From positions 43,717,778 through 43,781,777 of the forward strand of contig JALIGW010000002.1 in the NCBI GenBank assembly GCA_023053685.1: 64,000 nt of DNA, in the 5' to 3' direction. Of the stretch, positions 53,340 to 64,000 are shown one piece after another. The first letter of the stretch is position 1. The number at the start of each line of letters is the position of its first letter. Under the pieces are notes generated by a model. It was not told the DNA's origin. It ran no database searches and saw only the letters and a program-made list of their open reading frames with translations. Position numbers and translations under genes: made by a program. The DNA is from Diadophis punctatus similis. Taxonomy: Eukaryota > Chordata > Lepidosauria > Squamata > Dipsadidae.

Positions 53340-53760
53340 CTTTATAGGTGGTCATAAGCACTTGATGGCATCATTTGGTTTGCCCATGGCAGAGACACAG
53401 CTGAGTGTCATCAACATAGTAATCTCACCCAGCAGCTTCATGTAGATGTTAAATAGGAGTAGGAAGAAGGAGAAATCTGAGCACCCATAAAGCCAGGACC
53501 TTGAGAGAAATCTTTTGTGTTGCCATTGACAGCAACTATATTTTTTCCCGGAGAAAGCCAGAGATCAGTGACCAACATAAAACCAAATCAGACCTCATCC
53601 AGTCACCTGTACCATGTCATTGCAGTCCAGAAGTTGGTTTATATCACAGACCTCACTACTATTGTTTCTTCTGCTATCTGGAGAAGAAGTACCAAATTGA
53701 CTGTTGCTACCATATTGTCTGATGATCTCCAACAGCTGAGCAGTGGAGTCTCAGTTTTTG
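53340..53760 (-). mobile_element. Probable fragment of the LINE-type repeat seen at 28.6 kb
   Basis: CTGAGTGTCATCAACATAGT, TCACCCAGCAGCTTCATGT and AGATGTTAAATAGGAG resemble an inner segment of a long dispersed squamate repeat that I associate from memory with the 28588-29360 repeat. There is no overlap between the two segments here, so the link cannot be shown from the window. Confidence 0.4.
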
Positions 53761-53769
53761 CCATACAAC

Positions 53770-54098
53770 CAGTGGTGGGTTCCTCCCAGTTCGGACTGGT
53801 TCACCCGAACCGGTAGCAACCCACTGGTGACATCACAATGACATCACCGAATCAGATCGGTTGGTGCCGGTCCATGGGCGCTGCCATCTTTTTTTGAATT
53901 TTTTGAATTTTTTTCCTTCTGAGCATGCACAGAAGCCGAGTTCTGGCACTGTGCATGCGGTCACCATCTTTTTTTTGGCTTTGGTTTTTCCCCCCGGATT
54001 TTTTCATTACTGCGCATGCGCGTGTGTGCCCACGAGACATGCCCATGTGGCACGGGAGGGAGCGAACCAGCAGTAAGGTAAGTTGGAACCCACCCCTG
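53770..54098 (+). mobile_element. hAT-like MITE family A, 329 bp
   Basis: Ends CAGTGGTGGGTTCCTCCCAG and TTGGAACCCACCCCTG; exact 8-bp TSD CATACAAC (53762-53769 and 54099-54106). Contains GCTGCCATCTTTTTTTG, GAGCATGCACAGAAGC, CACCATCTTTTTTTTGG and CTGCGCATGCGCGTGTG. Confidence 0.94.
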
Positions 54099-54152
54099 CA
54101 TACAACTGATAAAGCAGCATGGCTATAAACCCAGTTCATTGGAAGAGTCCAC

Positions 54153-54356
54153 CAATGTTCCCTCTAACATTGAAAATCACTGCGCAGCAGCGGAGCCCAC
54201 CTGGGGAGGCAAAAGTTAAAGCCTCTGCTTCTCTTCGTTGAAGGCTCCTTTCCCCTACCCCCTACCCACCCGGATCGGCTGGTGATCAATGTTCCCTGTG
54301 CAGTGTTTTTTATCACGTGCGCGGCCGCACAGTTGTGCAGCTTAGAAGGAACATTG
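54153..54356. mobile_element. hAT-like MITE, CAATGTTCCCTCTAA family, 204 bp
   Basis: Left end CAATGTTCCCTCTAACATTG, right end CTTAGAAGGAACATTG; exact 8-bp TSD GAGTCCAC (54145-54152 and 54357-54364). Inside are ATCACGTGCGCGGCCGCAC and a repeated CAATGTTCCCTGTG. No ORF. Confidence 0.92.
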
Positions 54357-56357
54357 GAGTCCACTGCTGCTCCTGCCACCATCAAAAGTTTCAGACCAAC
54401 AGACCTGGATAGCTCTTGTTCTCGTACAGTTCTGCCTCTCTGATCATCCCAGAGACTGTCACAGTGGCACTGTGCTTCTTCAGGCTTTATATCCATGAGA
54501 CATCACAGCACAGCTTTCAACTCCTAACATAGCTAAAGTATATCCACTCAACACCCCACCTCTTATCATCCACAACTTCCTAAATCCCCCAACTCCTTAT
54601 ATGCTCTGCAGACACAGATTCAATCTTGGTGTCCTTACAAAATAACTTTCCCCTGCCCCAAAAATATCTCAAAGACATTTATCGAGTTTATAGTGCTCTT
54701 CACAATCAGTATCCCATACATGCGAGTGATTGAAATGGTTATGAGATTGCAGCTGTCCGTCCCATGTCATTGGTTTATTACAGAAGGAACATGTACAGTT
54801 AACAATGTAGATGCAGCCATTTATAAATGCGCCTAATTTTAATCAAAAGAGTAATTGAATATTGGAAACATAGTCAATTTAGATAAAAAAGCATTGATTT
54901 GTTACGACTCATTAACTTGTCAATGGATTATGCCTTATGTTTCCATAGCATTTATGTTAATGGACCTGTTTGCATCTCACCAGTTCTGGACTGGATACGC
55001 TGTCTACCTGATTTTTATAGCCATCATGCCCAGTTACAACCCTATATCTAATTATACTGTTTGCAAAATGCATTTCTACATATTTTCCCCCAGTGCTGCC
55101 TTTTTCCTTTTCTTTTCCATTAAACAGGAAATGTTCATTTCTTCTGCTATCAGCATCTCTTTTTGATCTGTTGGGAAAATATTTAGCAAGGTATTATCCT
55201 CACAGCTCATTAGGGAATTAGTCGTTTGTATATGAGTATAGATGCTTTTGGCTTTCCTGCAGGAAAAGCGTAGCAGTCTTCCAAGAAAAGCTCTTAACAA
55301 AAATACATTTCTAGCAGTGCAATCAAAGAAAGCAAAGGGCTTTGCATATTAAGGGCTTTTATTTGCACTGTTCTCTCTTTTACATTTTTTTATTGATTAA
55401 ATTCTCTGATATGTACACCAAGAGAGAACAAGGTAAAGATTTTTAAAGGGTAATTGAGAAGTGAATTCTTTTGTTAGTGCTATTCAAGGATCTGTAACTG
55501 AAGTTGCATCTTTCAGAGTGGCCACAGAGGCAAAGTAACTAGTGCAGACTCCATAAAAACCAACGTGAGTCTCATGATTATATCTTTTTGTTTAGAAATG
55601 ACAGGTCCCACAGACCGATCCTGCATATATACAGAATTTTTTGTTTAAGGATGAGGGAATGGGAGGAGGTAGAATCCTTTACAATCACAAACCTTTAGGA
55701 AAGTTCTTTTTTACTATTTGATATTTGGAATTGTGGGGAAAAAAGCTTTGTGTTGAACTAATCCTATTCTTTTGTCTTCATATATTTGTATGCAATTTTT
55801 GATCCGTAAAACCATTTCAGTAGAGTTGCTAATGGATTCCATGAATTATATCCCTGTCTCTATCATACTAAATTGTAGCTTCATTAATCACAGTGTTTTG
55901 ATTTGAAAACTGCAAATTACAGTTTTCTTTTGCATCCCTGGGTACAACAAAATCACATTCTAATGGAAGAATGTGCCCCATACATTTTTTCTTTTTTAAT
56001 CAATATTTAACACTATATCTACCGAAATCTTACTGGAATGTTGGAGAGGGGGAAGGTGATATCTCCCCACTTTTTAAAGTGTTATACATCTGCAAACACT
56101 GAGACTCCCCTAAACATGCTGCTATTTTTTATTACTTTTTTTTAGTAACCCTGGCTTGTGATTGTCTCTGTCAGCATTTATAGTTTATGAGAGATGATGA
56201 TTTTTTGAATGCCTATATGGAATCCTAAATTTTTACAGTTCAAATTATAGAACATATTTTCTCAGCTCTGTGATGTACATAGTTCCTTTCCCTCAAAATA
56301 GAGCAAATGTAGTTATTTCTAAGTAACATCTTAAGTAGCTTCTTCTCTGGCAACATT
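54357..56357. other. Unassigned AT-rich sequence
   Basis: No gene recognised. 55130-55330 has unique-looking sequence (GGGAATTAGTCGTTTGTAT) and a short inverted CTGCAGGAAAAGC/GCTTTTGGCTTTCCTGCAG pattern; significance unknown. Confidence 0.4.
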
Positions 56358-57031
56358 ACATTGCTAACCAGAGCATACAAAACATTTATTAGACCAATTC
56401 TGGAATACAGCTCACCTGTCTGGAACCCGCACTGCATATCAGACATAAATACAATCGAGAGAGTCCAGAAATATTTCACAAGAGTCCTTCACTCCTCCGC
56501 TCACAACAAAATACCTTATTACACCAGACTTGAAATACTGGGATTAGACAATTTACAACTATGTCGCCTCCGATCTGATCTAAATGTAGTTCATAAAATC
56601 ATATACCAAAATGTCCTTCCTGTTAATGACTACTTCAGCTTCAACCGCAGCAATACATGAGCACGTAATAGATTCAAACTAAATGTAAACCGCTCCAAAC
56701 TCGACTGCAGAAAATACGACTTCAGCAACAGAGTAATCAATGCCTGGAATGCACTACCTGACTCTATGGTTTCTTCCCCAAACCCCAAAAACTTTAACCT
56801 TAGACTGTCTACAGTCGACCTCTCCCCGTTCCTAAGAGGTCTGTAAGGGGCGTACATAAGCGAACCTCTGTGCCTACCGTCCCTGTCCTACTGTCCTATT
56901 GTCCTCTTTTATCATTACTTTTTACTTATGTTTATACAAACTACTACTATTCTATACATTTTTGACAAATAGATAAATAAATATAAATAAATAAACAAAC
57001 AAACAAATAAACAAACAAATAAACAAACAAA

Positions 57032-57070
<39 letters not shown>

Positions 57071-57085
57071 ACAAACAAACAAACA
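56358..57085 (+). pseudogene. LINE 3' part with reverse transcriptase tail
   Basis: The plus frame from 56361 reads RAYKTFIRPILEYSSPVWNP, then IERVQKYFTRVL and LEILGLDNLQLCRLRSDL, the 'thumb' end of a LINE polymerase. A TGA at 56658 breaks the frame; beyond it VINAWNALPDSMVSS continues in the same frame. The 3' part (CCTAAGAGGTCTGTAAGGGG, CCTACCGTCCCTGTCC) ends in mixed AAAT/AAAC repeats. Copies of the same 3' end occur at 21735 and 50636. The clade is not fixed (not CR1 by its 3' end). Confidence 0.85.
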
Positions 57086-57189
57086 GCCCTTGCTGTCCCG
57101 TCAGAGAATTTGGCTGAAAACAGACAAACTTGATACCTGATATCTCACTTGAGTTTTCTACCTGTCTTCCATTTAACAAAAGCTGTATT

Positions 57190-57242
57190 ATTTATTTGTT
57201 TGTTTGTTTGTTTGTTTGTTTGTTTCTGTTTGTTTGCTTGTT

Positions 57243-57290
<48 letters not shown>

Positions 57291-57292
57291 TC
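57190..57292. repeat. (TTTG)n(TTTC)n microsatellite
   Basis: About nine TTTG units with one TTTCTG break are followed by about 13 TTTC units. It lies next to a LINE-like 3' end on the minus strand (CAATTTGTATAGCCACCCAT at 57330), so it may have grown from that LINE's tail. Confidence 0.92.
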
Positions 57293-58260
57293 ATCATCCA
57301 TCTGTTCGTTAATTCTTTCATCAATTCATTCAATTTGTATAGCCACCCATCTCAAAGCACTGACTCTGGCAGCAAACAATCATCAAAACAATTAAAATAG
57401 TTAAAACAGTTAAATACCAAAAAGAAAAAAGAAATTAAATATATCTCTGCTGATTATACTATGTTTTCCCCCAACTATGTCCAATTCGTCACATTCCTTC
57501 TATTGTACATAGCCTCCTTACATCCACCAGCCTAGAGGAAGGGATAAATATTTAATGCCTTTCTGAATCCCAAGAGAGACCCATTGTTATGCAATTTGTT
57601 CTCAGTATGCCTTGCTGCCACTTGCTTTTCAACAAGAGAACAAAGAGGGGGGGTAGACATTTTTTCCCACTATATGACATGAAAGCTGTAAGTATCAGGA
57701 AGCCAGAGCCTCCTGATAAAGACAATGCAGGTTCCAGTTTGTGATTCATTCGTAATAGTATGATTGTCCCACTCAAAACCATTTCAGCAATGAGCAAGTG
57801 TGTCTCAGGTGATTCATTCAATTCAGAGGACTTGGTGTCTCACCAGCAGAAGCCAGCAGAAGACATTCTGCAGTATCTGTTCCTTGCGTCTCTCAGGATG
57901 ATTCTCACATACCATTACACCTGGTCATGTTCCCTGTTTGGTCTATCTAGTAAGGCTGAGAAAACTATGGTAGTATAAAATAATGTGTGATAATGCCAAT
58001 TATCCTTATATCTTTCTTTGGAATCACTGGCTAATAATTTCTTGTTAATCAGGGGCTTAACAAAAGTTCATGTTTTGCCAACCTATAAAACACAAGAAGA
58101 GAGGGAAAGCTGAAGAGTGGAAACATACTTTTGTTGTTGTTGTTGTTGTTGTTGTTGTTTTTGCAGGAAGGGAAGGGTGGCAAGAGTCCGTGGTTAGGAT
58201 CAGCTGGTTCAAAGGGTATCAGAATTCACAGAATTTCTGTGAGTGTGTTTGTTCAATGTT
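57293..58260. other. LINE 3' scrap, then unassigned sequence
   Basis: 57325-57420 looks like the complement of a LINE or SINE 3' end (GTATAGCCACCCATCTC). Beyond it no gene is seen. A (TTG)n run is at 58128-58161. Confidence 0.4.
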
Positions 58261-58807
58261 TAAGGTGACCAGACGTCCCGATTTTGGCGGGACAGCCACG
58301 CTTTTTAATGATTTGTCCCGCGTCCCGCTGCGTTTCTAAAAAGTCCCGATTTTTTGAAAGAATGCACGACTAGGGCATTCTTTCAAAAAATCAGCCTGAA
58401 AGGGGGCGTGCGAGACTGGGGGGAGTTAAAAAAACCCACAACTGCAGCGCAGACGTTTAGTCCAAGGTCCCTCCCAGCTCTATTCTGATTGAAGTTGTTA
58501 GCCGCTGCGTCTCGCCTTGCTCCTCCTCAAGGAAGCTGCAGCTCTTTTAGGGTGCTGGCAGGAAGCCTGCCTCCCAGAAGATGCAGGAGCACCTTCGGTT
58601 TTGTCTTGTTCCTTCTGAACGGCCCAGGGACGTGAACGCTAGTCATTCATTCTCTCTCCTCTTTTTCTGTTATTTTGCCGTCAGCCTCTGCAACTCCGGT
58701 AATTAACTGAATACACATTTCTGCCCTTTCAGCCAGTTTAGCTCTGCCTATAACCTTGCAGTTGCACCTTTCCTTCCTGCTCCTCACAGCCCTGAGCAGA
58801 ACAATTT

Positions 58808-58810
<3 letters not shown>

Positions 58811-58850
<40 letters not shown>
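58811..58850. repeat. (GT)n microsatellite
   Basis: About 19 GT units. Confidence 0.95.
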
Positions 58851-58853
<3 letters not shown>

Positions 58854-59868
58854 GTGTTAATATTTCTCGTTCCTTCAAATGAGCTCGTTTTTGACTCAAA
58901 TGACTGGAAGACGCAACAGAGAGCCCTGCAACGGCTTGGGGCAGGGTGGAGGGAAGAAAAAAGTGTGTTGCATGAAGGCTTTCTTCACCCCACCTTCAAA
59001 TTTTTGTAGTCAATTACCCAAGCAAAGTTTTCATGAGTGTGATTTTCAAGGCTTTTTTATTTGAAACAATGAATCGGTCAAAGGAAAATACCAAGAGAGT
59101 GTCCCTTTTAAAAGTATGCTGTAAAAATAAAAGGACTGTAAACACATTTGCAAATGCTAAAGAAATAGCACATTGAAGTCATCCTCACTTCAAACGATAA
59201 GTTCATTTCTGTCTTCTCTATCTACTTCCTTCAATCTTGCCAAGCAGGGTAGCTATTTTTTCTAGTACACACAGTTTTGTCACATGTCCAAAATATGAAC
59301 TTTTGCAGCTGATAATTACAGAACCAGGATTGGTTCTTTAATTCTTCTTGCAGCACATGTTGCTTTCTCTATTGGTTACATTATATTTTTGATCTTGTGT
59401 CCTTTGCCTTTTCTGAAACGCTCCTGTTAGGTTGAAAATTTAAAGGTTTTGTTCATTCTTCTAAAAAAAAAATCAGCATAGTCTATAAAAACAGTTTTCA
59501 TTGTTTTTATATCAAATACATTTATTGTAATACTGTTAATTTGGGATGATTTTGATTTCACTGAGATAAACTGGGACAATGTATGGTTTTGCTTTGCTTT
59601 GCATATAAGAGAAGTAGGATTACTCATTGATATCAATGTTTATACAGGCTAGACGTATTTTGTTTAATAAATTAATTTGATAGGTGCAAATAGGTGCCAA
59701 TTGAAAAAGTAATCAAACTTAATAGATAGAAATTAATATTTAATATTTCTGATTTTGAATATTTTTAAAGTTTGCATCAATCAAACTTGGCTAATATTGC
59801 ACAATCACAGAATAATTGTTTGCAGGTAAAAGGGACTTAATGTTTTCTAACCATCCAATATTGTATAT

Positions 59869-60000
59869 CATGGGTGTCAAACTCGCGGCCTCACATTGCC
59901 ATCACATGACATTTCATGATGTTTTTCCCATTAACGGAGCTGGGGTGGGCATGGCTTGCATGTGACACATCCAGCCCACGGGCCACTAGTTTGACACCTC
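59869..60000. mobile_element. Small hAT-like MITE, GGGTGTCAAACTCG family
   Basis: Left CATGGGTGTCAAACTCGCGG and right ACTAGTTTGACACCTC are inverted. TGTATAT flanks both sides (59862-59868 and 60001-60007). The inner part has GCATGGCTTGCATGTGAC. The usual CAGGGGTG start has decayed. Confidence 0.75.
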
Positions 60001-60984
60001 TGTATATATTGTCTTAATTTTTTAATTATGCATATTTTACTGTTTAGAAGGTATTTAAGAAATAAAATATTTTGCAATGCAAATTGAAAATGTTCTTATG
60101 GGAATGTATTAATTTGGATATATTATGTGATATCAAGTTGAATAGTGAACCTTAGCAACCACATAGAAGTTTTTCCCACATTGTGTAAAGAAAAGTTATG
60201 GAAAGCTTCCACTTCAAAATTTTATCTCTGTTCTTCATTTTAATTAAAATAGTTATATTCAGACTATAGTGATTTATATACAAGTGTTGTGGGATACTAA
60301 AAAAAAGGCATGCCCACAATGTTTGTAATAAGATGCAATGTTACGAATATCAAAAGGTGTAGAAGACAGTGTAAACATAGATTTTTCTAAAATAAAAGTT
60401 TTGTAAAGAATTTTATTCTTATTTCATTCTATTTAGGTTTCACTCTTTATTTAAACAACAGTTTATTTTTGTGTCACCTTGTGTCACTGTGCTCTACCTT
60501 ACCCCACTCAGCCCAGTTCTGTTCCTCACTATCTTGTAGTTTAGTTGTGTCTGATCACTGGTTGGATGCTGTAATCATTTTGGTAAAGGCCAGCATATTA
60601 ACAATAAACCTTAAAAAGATACTCTGGATTAGTAGTTCCCAGACCTAATAATATGGCAAGGATGTGGGTGACTGTCTTCAGTGGTTTCTATTTCAGGTAA
60701 GGTCATAACTGATATACCAGCCAAAGCTGAATAAAGAACACCTAACATAGGTCTTTGCCTACTCCTCTAACAGATGTGAGTCCAGGACTTCAGATTGGCA
60801 GCCTGCTGTATCTGAGGAAACACAACCCCTATCAAGGGTCAAATATTGTGTAGACTGAGATACTATAGTCCTGGAGTCAGTACTTCTGAATTAACAGCTA
60901 CTCCATCTTACTTTGATTTCTTCCTGTTCCGATCTTGATCAGGTGGAACATCTACTGCATTTTCCATAAAATGAAAGAGAACCA

Positions 60985-61150
60985 ATTGAATAAATTTCTC
61001 CCAAAATATATCTTAGTGGCCTTATGTGATGTGTTCAGTGGTATTCTGAAAGGCTCCCTTTTAGGATTAACACTGTTCAATTTCATTATAAATAGATTAG
61101 ATAAGAGGTGAAAAATACATTTACAGATGATACAAACTTGAAGAAGGATA
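60985..61150 (+). mobile_element. Old CR1/L3-type LINE scrap
   Basis: CACTGTTCAATTTCATTATA then AATAGATTAGATAAGAGG and TTTACAGATGATACAAACTT parallel the CR1 RT region with its ADD motif at 47130-47200. All frames are broken. Confidence 0.6.
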
Positions 61151-61170
61151 GCAGGCATCTAGGAGAAAAA

Positions 61171-61230
61171 TATAGGTAGCCCTTAACTTACAACCAGAAT
61201 TGAGCCCAAAATTTATGTTGCTACACACTA
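61171..61230. mobile_element. Left-end fragment of the CAGGTAGTC transposon family
   Basis: TATAGGTAGCCCTTAACTTA and CAACCAGAATTGAGCCCAAA resemble both ends of the family at 3884; too short to be sure. Confidence 0.5.
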
Positions 61231-61308
61231 TGAAAGAGGTGTAACATTCAAGTGAGACAGACTAGAGCCAGGAGGAACAGAAAGGGGATTAGTAAACACA
61301 CACATATA

Positions 61309-61750
<442 letters not shown>

Positions 61751-61826
61751 TGTATGGCCGCCCTGAGTCCTACAGGAATGGGGCGGCATACAAAAACGAC
61801 CAAAAATAAATAAATAAATAATTTTT
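61751..61826 (+). mobile_element. LINE/SINE 3' tail with (AAAT)n
   Basis: GGCCGCCCTGAGTCCTACAG then GGGGCGGCATACAAAAACGA and AAATAAATAAATAA form the conserved 3' end seen in complement at 28588. Only the tail is present. Confidence 0.7.
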
Positions 61827-61896
61827 AATCAGGAACCCACCCGGTCAATGGTGTCCCTCTTTACCAATGTTAAAATCTGGTCACCTTATCAATGTT

Positions 61897-64000
61897 ACTG
61901 TTTTTATTATCAGACAAGAGAGGCAGGAGACCACAAGCCCTTACTTAGGAAAGACACACCTTAATTAATCAAGCTGTTAAAAGTGACAGTGGGATATTTA
62001 TACTTTCAGACTTGTATGTTTATGTTAATATAGCCTTAGAATAAATTAGAATTAGCTCATCTGGTTGTGTTGTTGTTATTGTTATTACTGTATGGCATTG
62101 TTACATTGGCCAGGAGACTACAATGCAATTGCAGAGTAGTAGTTTGGCTGCCAAAGTACCGGCCCTGTTGTAGAAAACACTCATGCGCTTCCCATGGTGT
62201 CCCATAAGAGGGAGAGTTGGCTTTGCACCAGAAAGAAAGACAAGTGGCTCTTCCTGCAGTGTCATTCATAGGGTCCTCCCTCCCCAGAGACGCCCCACAA
62301 ATTAGTACAGCAACTGGGAAGGTTCAGAGGCAGGAATCTGACAGCCTGCACTGAGTACCAGCTCATCCCCCCACCCACCCACCCAAGTGATACCTATTTT
62401 ATCTACTCACATAGAACATGCTTTTGAACTGTTAGGCGGACAGAAGCTTAAGCGAGTGATGGGAGCTCACCCGGACATGCAGTACTAGGTCTCTGGAGAA
62501 GAAGCTGCTTTAGTTTTTGCTGAAGCAGAAATCAGATCTTTTGATATTTTGTTTGCAAACCTATGCATCCTGATTGCATCTCTGTATTCCTTAGGATGAT
62601 CTGCTTCAAGGGTCCTAGAATGCATTTACTGTATCAAGTAATGTCAAAAGCTCCATTTTCAGAGGGAGAAATCTACTGGATAATCTACTTTTGGAGGATT
62701 ATAGCCATTGGATGGCTTTCTTCTTTCCCCACTATGGAACTCTCCAAGAACCTTGGCTGTCTAGCATCAAGGTTCCAATTAGAAATCGGAAGGGAACAGT
62801 TTAAGGGGCAAATTGAGGGAAGATTTGGAAGTCACAGAATTCCAAACCACCCCACTCTCTTAATATGTCCCAACAAAGGAGTATGTTAGTCAGGAGCCTA
62901 CTATATCTACTTTTATTCCCAATTGGTTGTGATAATATGAAGGAAAACATGTATCCATTTTTTTCTGCCCTGCAAAAATGATCTCCAGTGTCCCAGAGAT
63001 AACAGTTTGATAAGTTTTAATGGAGACTTAAGTTGAAATGTTCCTCTTCAAAATAGGCCTCTCTGCCATCTGTCATGTGGCCATTATATATTCTCTGGGA
63101 GATCAAAGGATTTTGTCATCTATAAAAATGGGATGCCCAAGTTTCCATTTAAGATCCATTAATTTCCTCAGTTCTGTCCTAAGTATTATATGTATCCTAA
63201 TAACTTTTTAAAGTAAAAGCCTTTAAAGACATTCAAAAGTGATTATATTATGTTTTGATAAATAGTACAGTGAAAGTCATGCAAAATGTCCTTTGTAAGG
63301 ACAATGGCAAACAAGCAAAAGAGAAGAAAGCCATTGTCAAGATAATGCTGGAAACATTGAAAATGAAAGCTGTTCATTTTGAACAGCTTCACCTTGAATA
63401 TGACAGTAATTTGCATGCCTGCTAAAATGGTATGTGGATGCAACAATTTTGAAGAATGATGAATTTATACATAGGAAAGCAAGAATAGCAAAGATACATG
63501 TTATGCATTAACCATGGGCAGAAAAATTCTACTGTCCACCCTAGGGAGATTGGAAGATGGAAACTTTCATCCAGAATCCTGCAGGAGAGTAGTCCTTTCA
63601 TTCCTTTTCCTTTTCCTTCCCTTCCTTGCCTATCATTTCCTTTCCCCTTTCTTGTTTTCTTCCATTGTTTCTATTATGTCTTGCCAGATCCAGGCTGATG
63701 TATATTTTCTCCTGTGTTGATAGGGAAGGCCATTATCTGTGAACCGAGAGAGCTTTGGATCTGAAAGCATTAAAACTTTGCTTGATCCTTTTATAACACA
63801 TCATACAATCTGATCCTTTTGTCTGCTACAATATCTAATTTTCAATGAGATAAGAGGCTTGGGAGTTTCCAGCAGGCTTGAGACAGGACATCCAAAGTTG
63901 GATCCAGCTTTCCCTATGACAAGAAGCCCTTCCTATGTCAAATAATCTAGTGTTTACATAATCCCAAAATACGTTATTAAATTAAAGGACATGAATGAAT
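61897..64000. other. Unassigned sequence
   Basis: No gene is recognised. A frame at 62563-62889 (108 codons) has no family motif. A TTCC/TTTCC-rich tract lies at 63600-63660. Confidence 0.4.

Noticed and set aside
62563..62889. 108-codon ORF as an exon
   Set aside because: No recognisable domain, codon pattern or splice context that could be supported by eye.

Overview
The window looks like nuclear DNA from a squamate reptile, most probably a snake. It is AT-rich and carries no intact cellular gene that I can support. Its repeats are those expected of squamates: Sauria-type tRNA SINEs, a BovB (RTE) LINE end, CR1 LINEs of very different ages, many short hAT-type elements with 8-bp target-site duplications (TSDs), and long microsatellites. 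Assignment to snakes is inference from this mix; no species is claimed.

Layout. Positions 1-6.8 kb are mostly unique AT-rich sequence with a few old repeats. 6.8-12.8 kb is a nearly full-length DIRS-type tyrosine-recombinase retrotransposon. It has inverted terminal repeats with CCAAT and TATA motifs, a degraded gag region, a broken reverse transcriptase/RNase H, a tyrosine recombinase that keeps its R, HxxR and Y residues, and an internal complementary region. A CR1-tailed SINE sits inside it. 14.7-15.2 kb is a very old CR1/L3 LINE. 19.7-21.2 kb is a mariner element ending in a 148-bp palindrome and split by a second, 0.86-kb mini-DIRS. 22.8-24.2 kb is a decayed LINE on the minus strand with a SINE inside. 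24.4-25.0 kb is a minus-strand CR1 end with a hAT element inside.

26.9-54.4 kb is dominated by one hAT-like MITE family (called family A here, ends CAGTGGTGGGTT and AACCCACCACTG). I count about 18 copies across the window, most with 8-bp TSDs. Four copies are long near-perfect palindromes, and two others form a kilobase-scale inverted pair. Many copies carry NRF1-like (TGCGCATGCGCA) and YY1-like (GCCGCCATCTT) motifs. A second hAT-like family (family B, ends TAAGGTGACC) occurs as a 0.6-kb copy at 33.7 kb and a 3.6-kb copy at 58.3-61.9 kb. A CR1 at 46.8-48.1 kb has a readable reverse-transcriptase tail and lies inside a TTTC microsatellite. Two other LINE families occur at 49.0-49.7 kb and 56.4-57.1 kb. 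61.3-61.75 kb is a long purine microsatellite.

Nothing here works as an operon or pathway. The organisation is one of nested insertions, whose order can be read from TSDs. The most interesting signals are the complete DIRS architecture with a 29-bp-period array of YY1-like motifs, the foldback MITEs with embedded NRF1/YY1 motifs, the palindromic mariner end, and a CpG-rich block at 43.9-44.5 kb with a possible splice donor. All family assignments come from reading the sequence and from memory of the families; no database search was run.
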